From WHTB01 sp050699035 (GTDB lineage Bacteria > Actinomycetota > Actinomycetes > Propionibacteriales > Nocardioidaceae), in contig JBOHDE010000069.1 of the NCBI GenBank assembly GCA_050699035.1, forward strand, positions 1 to 17,937: a DNA stretch of 17,937 nt, read 5' to 3'. Within the stretch, counting starts at the first letter, position 1, and every line of letters begins with the position of its first letter. The position numbers and the translations under genes were made by a program. The notes under the pieces are model-generated. The model had not been told where the DNA came from and did not search any database. It saw nothing but the letters and a program-made list of their open reading frames with translations. Positions 15,780 through 17,937 of this stretch are shown piece after piece.

Positions 15780-16631
15780 ATGAACGGCTTGGTCGACGCG
15801 CACCACCACCTGTGGGACCTGAGCTCGCGCGACTACCCGTTCCTCCGGGGCGAGGCGCTGGCGCCGATCCGGCGGACGTACGACACCGGCGAGCTGATCA
15901 TGCGGACGCGCGACTCCGGGGTCGAGTCGACCGTGCTGGTGCAGACCGTGTCCGACGCCGCCGAGACCCAGGAGTTCCTGGTCGTCGCGGCAGAGCCGGA
16001 CAACCCGGTCGCTGGTGTCGTCGGGTGGGTCGACCTCACTGCTAGGAGTGTCGCGGAATCCGTTGCCTGGTTGAAAAATGGACCGGGAGGCAACCAGTTG
16101 GTCGGAGTCCGGCATCAGGTGCAGGACGAGGACGACGCACGCTGGCTCTGTCGGGACCAGGTGCGGCGCGGGCTGGCTGCCGTCGCGGAGGCCGGCCTGG
16201 TGTACGACCTGCTGGTGCTGACCCACCAGATGCCGGCCGCGGTCGAGACCGTCCAGGCCCTGCCGGAGGCGACCTTCGTGCTCGACCATGCCGCCAAGCC
16301 GCCGATCGCGTCGGGCTACCTCGACGCGTGGTCGTCCGGGCTGTCCGCGTTGGCGGCGCACGACAACGTCTTCTGCAAGATCTCCGGGCTGGTGACCGAG
16401 GCCGACTGGACGTCGTGGACAGACAAGGATCTGCGGCCCGTCGTCGACCGGGTGCTCGAGCTGTTCGGTCCGGACCGGGTGCTGTGGGGCTCCGACTGGC
16501 CGGTCTGCGAGCTCGCCGCGTCGTACCCGGGTGTCCTGGACGCGACGCGGGCGACGATCAGCGGGCTCAGCGCCGTCGAACAGCAGGCCGTGCTCGGCGG
16601 CAACGCGCGCCGGGTCTACTCGCTGACCTGA
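15780..16631 (+). CDS. Amidohydrolase family lactonase, probable L-fucono-1,5-lactonase
   Basis: A 283-residue cytoplasmic protein of the amidohydrolase_2 family (COG3618-type), with no signal peptide. It opens with LVDAHHHLWD (His8-x-His10), followed by VLDHAAKPPI (His170, Lys173), CKISGLVTEADW and LWGSDWPV (Asp239), the usual order of metal- and substrate-site residues in this family. COG3618 members include L-fuconolactonase, L-rhamnonolactonase and 2-pyrone-4,6-dicarboxylate hydrolase. The neighbouring alpha-L-fucosidases favour L-fuconolactone, the second intermediate of the oxidative L-fucose route; the sequence alone cannot separate these substrates. It follows the GH95-like gene by 65 bases, and its last 16 bases overlap the 3' end of the convergent regulator gene. 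Confidence 0.8.
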   Translation: MNGLVDAHHHLWDLSSRDYPFLRGEALAPIRRTYDTGELIMRTRDSGVESTVLVQTVSDAAETQEFLVVAAEPDNPVAGVVGWVDLTARSVAESVAWLKNGPGGNQLVGVRHQVQDEDDARWLCRDQVRRGLAAVAEAGLVYDLLVLTHQMPAAVETVQALPEATFVLDHAAKPPIASGYLDAWSSGLSALAAHDNVFCKISGLVTEADWTSWTDKDLRPVVDRVLELFGPDRVLWGSDWPVCELAASYPGVLDATRATISGLSAVEQQAVLGGNARRVYSLT

Positions 16632-17320
16632 CCGTCCGCCGGTGGCTCGGCGAGGGCGAGCCGCAGCCAGTTCTCGACCCCGGCGATGTGCACGGTCGCC
16701 CAGGCGCGGGCCGCCTCAGGCTCGCGGGCGGCGATCGCCTGCTGGATCGCGCGGTGCTCGTCGAGCGTGCGCTCGACCGCCGACTCCTGGGTGAGCCCGC
16801 GCCACAGCCGTGCCCGCTGGGTGCGCCCCGAAAGGCTCTCGACCAGCGAGCAGAGCACCTCGTTGCCGGTGCTCGCCGCGATCCGGCGGTGGAACTCGAG
16901 GTCGTTGGCGACCAGGTCCTCGACGCTCGGCCGGTCACCGAGGCTGTCGAGCAGCGCGGCCAGCCCCTCGATGTCGTCGGTGGGCATGTTCTGTGCGGCC
17001 AGCGCGGTCGCGGCCGGCTCCAGGATGCGCCGCACCTCGAGGAACTGCAGCACGGTGTCGTCCCGGTGGAAGTCGACGACGAACCCCATCGCATCCATCA
17101 GCAGGCCCGGGTCGAGGCTGGTGACGTAGGTGCCGTCGCCCTGGCGTACGTCGAGGACCCGGATCAGTGACAGCGCCCGGACCGCCTCCCGCAGCGAGTT
17201 GCGGGACAACCCGAGTCGGTCGGCGAGGTCGGCCTCGCGCGGCAACCGGTCACCCGGGCCGAGCTCGCCGTCGACGATCATCTGCTTGATCATCTCGATG
17301 GCGTCGTCGGTGACGGCCAC
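16616..17320 (-). CDS. GntR-family (FCD/FadR subfamily) transcriptional regulator
   Basis: A 234-residue DNA-binding regulator. The N-terminal winged helix (about 1-70) contains LPREADLADRLGLSRNSLREAVRAL, a textbook GntR recognition helix, followed by the wing GDGTYV. The C-terminal part (about 85-220) is an FCD ligand-binding domain with the metal-binding set Asp140, His144 (NDLEFHRRI), His189 (DEHRAI) and His211 (VHIAGVENWL). FCD proteins of this kind usually sense sugar acids, lactones or carboxylates, so fuconate or a later intermediate is a reasonable ligand guess. The GTG start at 17320 follows GAGGAGG. It is convergent with and overlaps the lactonase gene by 16 bases, and is the obvious local regulator of the fucose genes, although autoregulation or control of the nearby GNAT gene is possible. 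Confidence 0.93.
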   Translation of the reverse strand: MAVTDDAIEMIKQMIVDGELGPGDRLPREADLADRLGLSRNSLREAVRALSLIRVLDVRQGDGTYVTSLDPGLLMDAMGFVVDFHRDDTVLQFLEVRRILEPAATALAAQNMPTDDIEGLAALLDSLGDRPSVEDLVANDLEFHRRIAASTGNEVLCSLVESLSGRTQRARLWRGLTQESAVERTLDEHRAIQQAIAAREPEAARAWATVHIAGVENWLRLALAEPPADGQVSE

Positions 17321-17325
17321 GGCAG

Positions 17326-17332
17326 CCTCCTC
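17326..17332 (-). promoter_or_regulatory. Strong ribosome binding site of the GntR gene
   Basis: Read on the minus strand, GAGGAGG ends 5 bases before the GTG start at 17320. It supports that GTG as the true start although no upstream ATG is available. Confidence 0.75.
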
Positions 17333-17375
17333 AGGCCTCGGGGGTACGGGTCAGGGGCGCGGGCGGCACCGGCTC

Positions 17376-17381
17376 AGAATA
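17376..17381 (-). promoter_or_regulatory. Weak -10-like element upstream of the GntR gene
   Basis: The minus-strand hexamer TATTCT lies about 55 bases before the GTG at 17320, in the 72-base gap behind the GNAT stop. No good -35 is seen. Just upstream is AGGTCCGATG, half of the GGTC-type palindrome bound by some FCD regulators; the second half is not present. The regulator could be expressed from here or from the GNAT promoter. Confidence 0.25.
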
Positions 17382-17392
17382 CATCGGACCTT

Positions 17393-17896
17393 TCAGACGG
17401 GACGGTAGTAGTCCACCTCGGCCGGGTGCGGCGGGAACTCGGCGGTGTCGCACTCGGTGCCGCGCAGCCAGCCGCTGCGTTCGTAGAAACGGCGCGCGCG
17501 GTGGTTGTCCGCGACCACCCACAGCCGGGCGACGGTGGCTCCGCCGGCGGCGATGCCGGCCAGTGCCGCGTCGGTGAGCAGGTCGGCGAGACCGGTGCCC
17601 CGGTGGTCCGGGTGTACGCCGAGATGCCGCAGCCAGGTGTCGTCGTACGCCGCGTATCCGAGCAGCTGCCCGTCGCACTCGGCAACAAGCACCGTCACGG
17701 ACGGGTCGTCGAGCACGATCCGCCACCGGGCCAGCACGTCGGCGTCGGGATACGGGAACCGGTCGGGCGGGAAGACGTGCGCCAGCGCGACCAACGTCGC
17801 GGCGCGTTCGACGTCGGCCAACGGCCCGGCCTCGACGGATGTCGCCGGCCGGATCGTGCTCGGTCGCGGTGGCGCCTGGTCGACCATGTCGCCCAT
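17393..17896 (-). CDS. GNAT-family N-acetyltransferase
   Basis: A 167-residue acetyl-CoA-dependent acyltransferase. The middle of the protein has the GNAT fold signature: LGYAAYDDTWLRHLGVHPDHRGTGLADLL, where HRGTG (residues 98-102) is the pyrophosphate-binding Q/RxxGxG/A motif. It continues with LWVVADNHRARRFYERSGW, the usual motif-B helix. The length is normal for a single-domain GNAT, and the substrate cannot be predicted. The start at 17896 is chosen as the first Met; Met4 at 17887 is an alternative, and neither has a strong ribosome site. The gene precedes the GntR gene in the same direction by 72 bases and may be co-transcribed with it, but nothing ties it to fucose use. Confidence 0.88.
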   Translation of the reverse strand: MGDMVDQAPPRPSTIRPATSVEAGPLADVERAATLVALAHVFPPDRFPYPDADVLARWRIVLDDPSVTVLVAECDGQLLGYAAYDDTWLRHLGVHPDHRGTGLADLLTDAALAGIAAGGATVARLWVVADNHRARRFYERSGWLRGTECDTAEFPPHPAEVDYYRPV

Positions 17897-17937
17897 GATG
17901 CCGGGTCGCCGTCGCCGACCCGAAGGTGTGCCAGTCG

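Overview
The window is high-GC DNA with dense, closely packed genes, GTG starts, ATGA-type overlaps and secreted multi-domain glycosidases, which points to an actinomycete. The biotin synthase auxiliary protein gene bsaP, a lipoprotein class B PBP and palindromic intergenic repeats fit a soil actinobacterium. A Kribbella/Nocardioides-like member of the Propionibacteriales is my guess, from general resemblance and not from any search.

Layout. (1) 1-239: the 5' part of an acetoacetate-decarboxylase-like gene on the minus strand, divergent from the next gene. (2) 240-2099: a secreted lipoprotein penicillin-binding protein. (3) 2100-2516: a gene-free, repeat-rich gap between convergent genes. It holds two near-identical stem-loop elements, a partial third copy and an unrelated stem-loop. 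(4) 2517-6915: a biotin locus built as two divergent units, bioA-bioF-bioD (minus) with ATGA overlaps, and bioB-bsaP (plus) with a GTGA overlap. The promoters lie in an intergenic stretch of about 80 bases that holds a small dyad. (5) 6916-7225: a 310-base gap with two copies of a perfect AT-centred palindrome that together can form a 21-bp stem, followed by a good promoter candidate. (6) 7226-16631: an L-fucose-centred glycan-degradation cluster: GH95 fucosidase, GH29 fucosidase with an F-type fucose lectin, a Tat-exported GH95-like enzyme with an altered catalytic site, and a cytoplasmic L-fuconolactonase-type amidohydrolase. (7) 16616-17896 (minus): an FCD-type GntR regulator that overlaps the lactonase 3' end, and a GNAT acetyltransferase.

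How it fits together. The three exported hydrolases would release L-fucose, and perhaps a related sugar, from host or plant glycans outside the cell. The lactonase would act inside the cell in the oxidative (fuconate) route for L-fucose, and the GntR protein is the obvious candidate regulator, probably sensing a sugar acid. The window has no sugar transporter and none of the other fuconate-pathway enzymes, so these must be elsewhere. The biotin locus covers the last four steps (KAPA to biotin) plus the BioB helper. No pimeloyl-forming genes are present here.

The most interesting items are the GH95-like enzyme with a predicted Asp-to-Glu change at the catalytic base, the exact F-type lectin signature on the GH29 enzyme, and the two families of intergenic palindromic elements.
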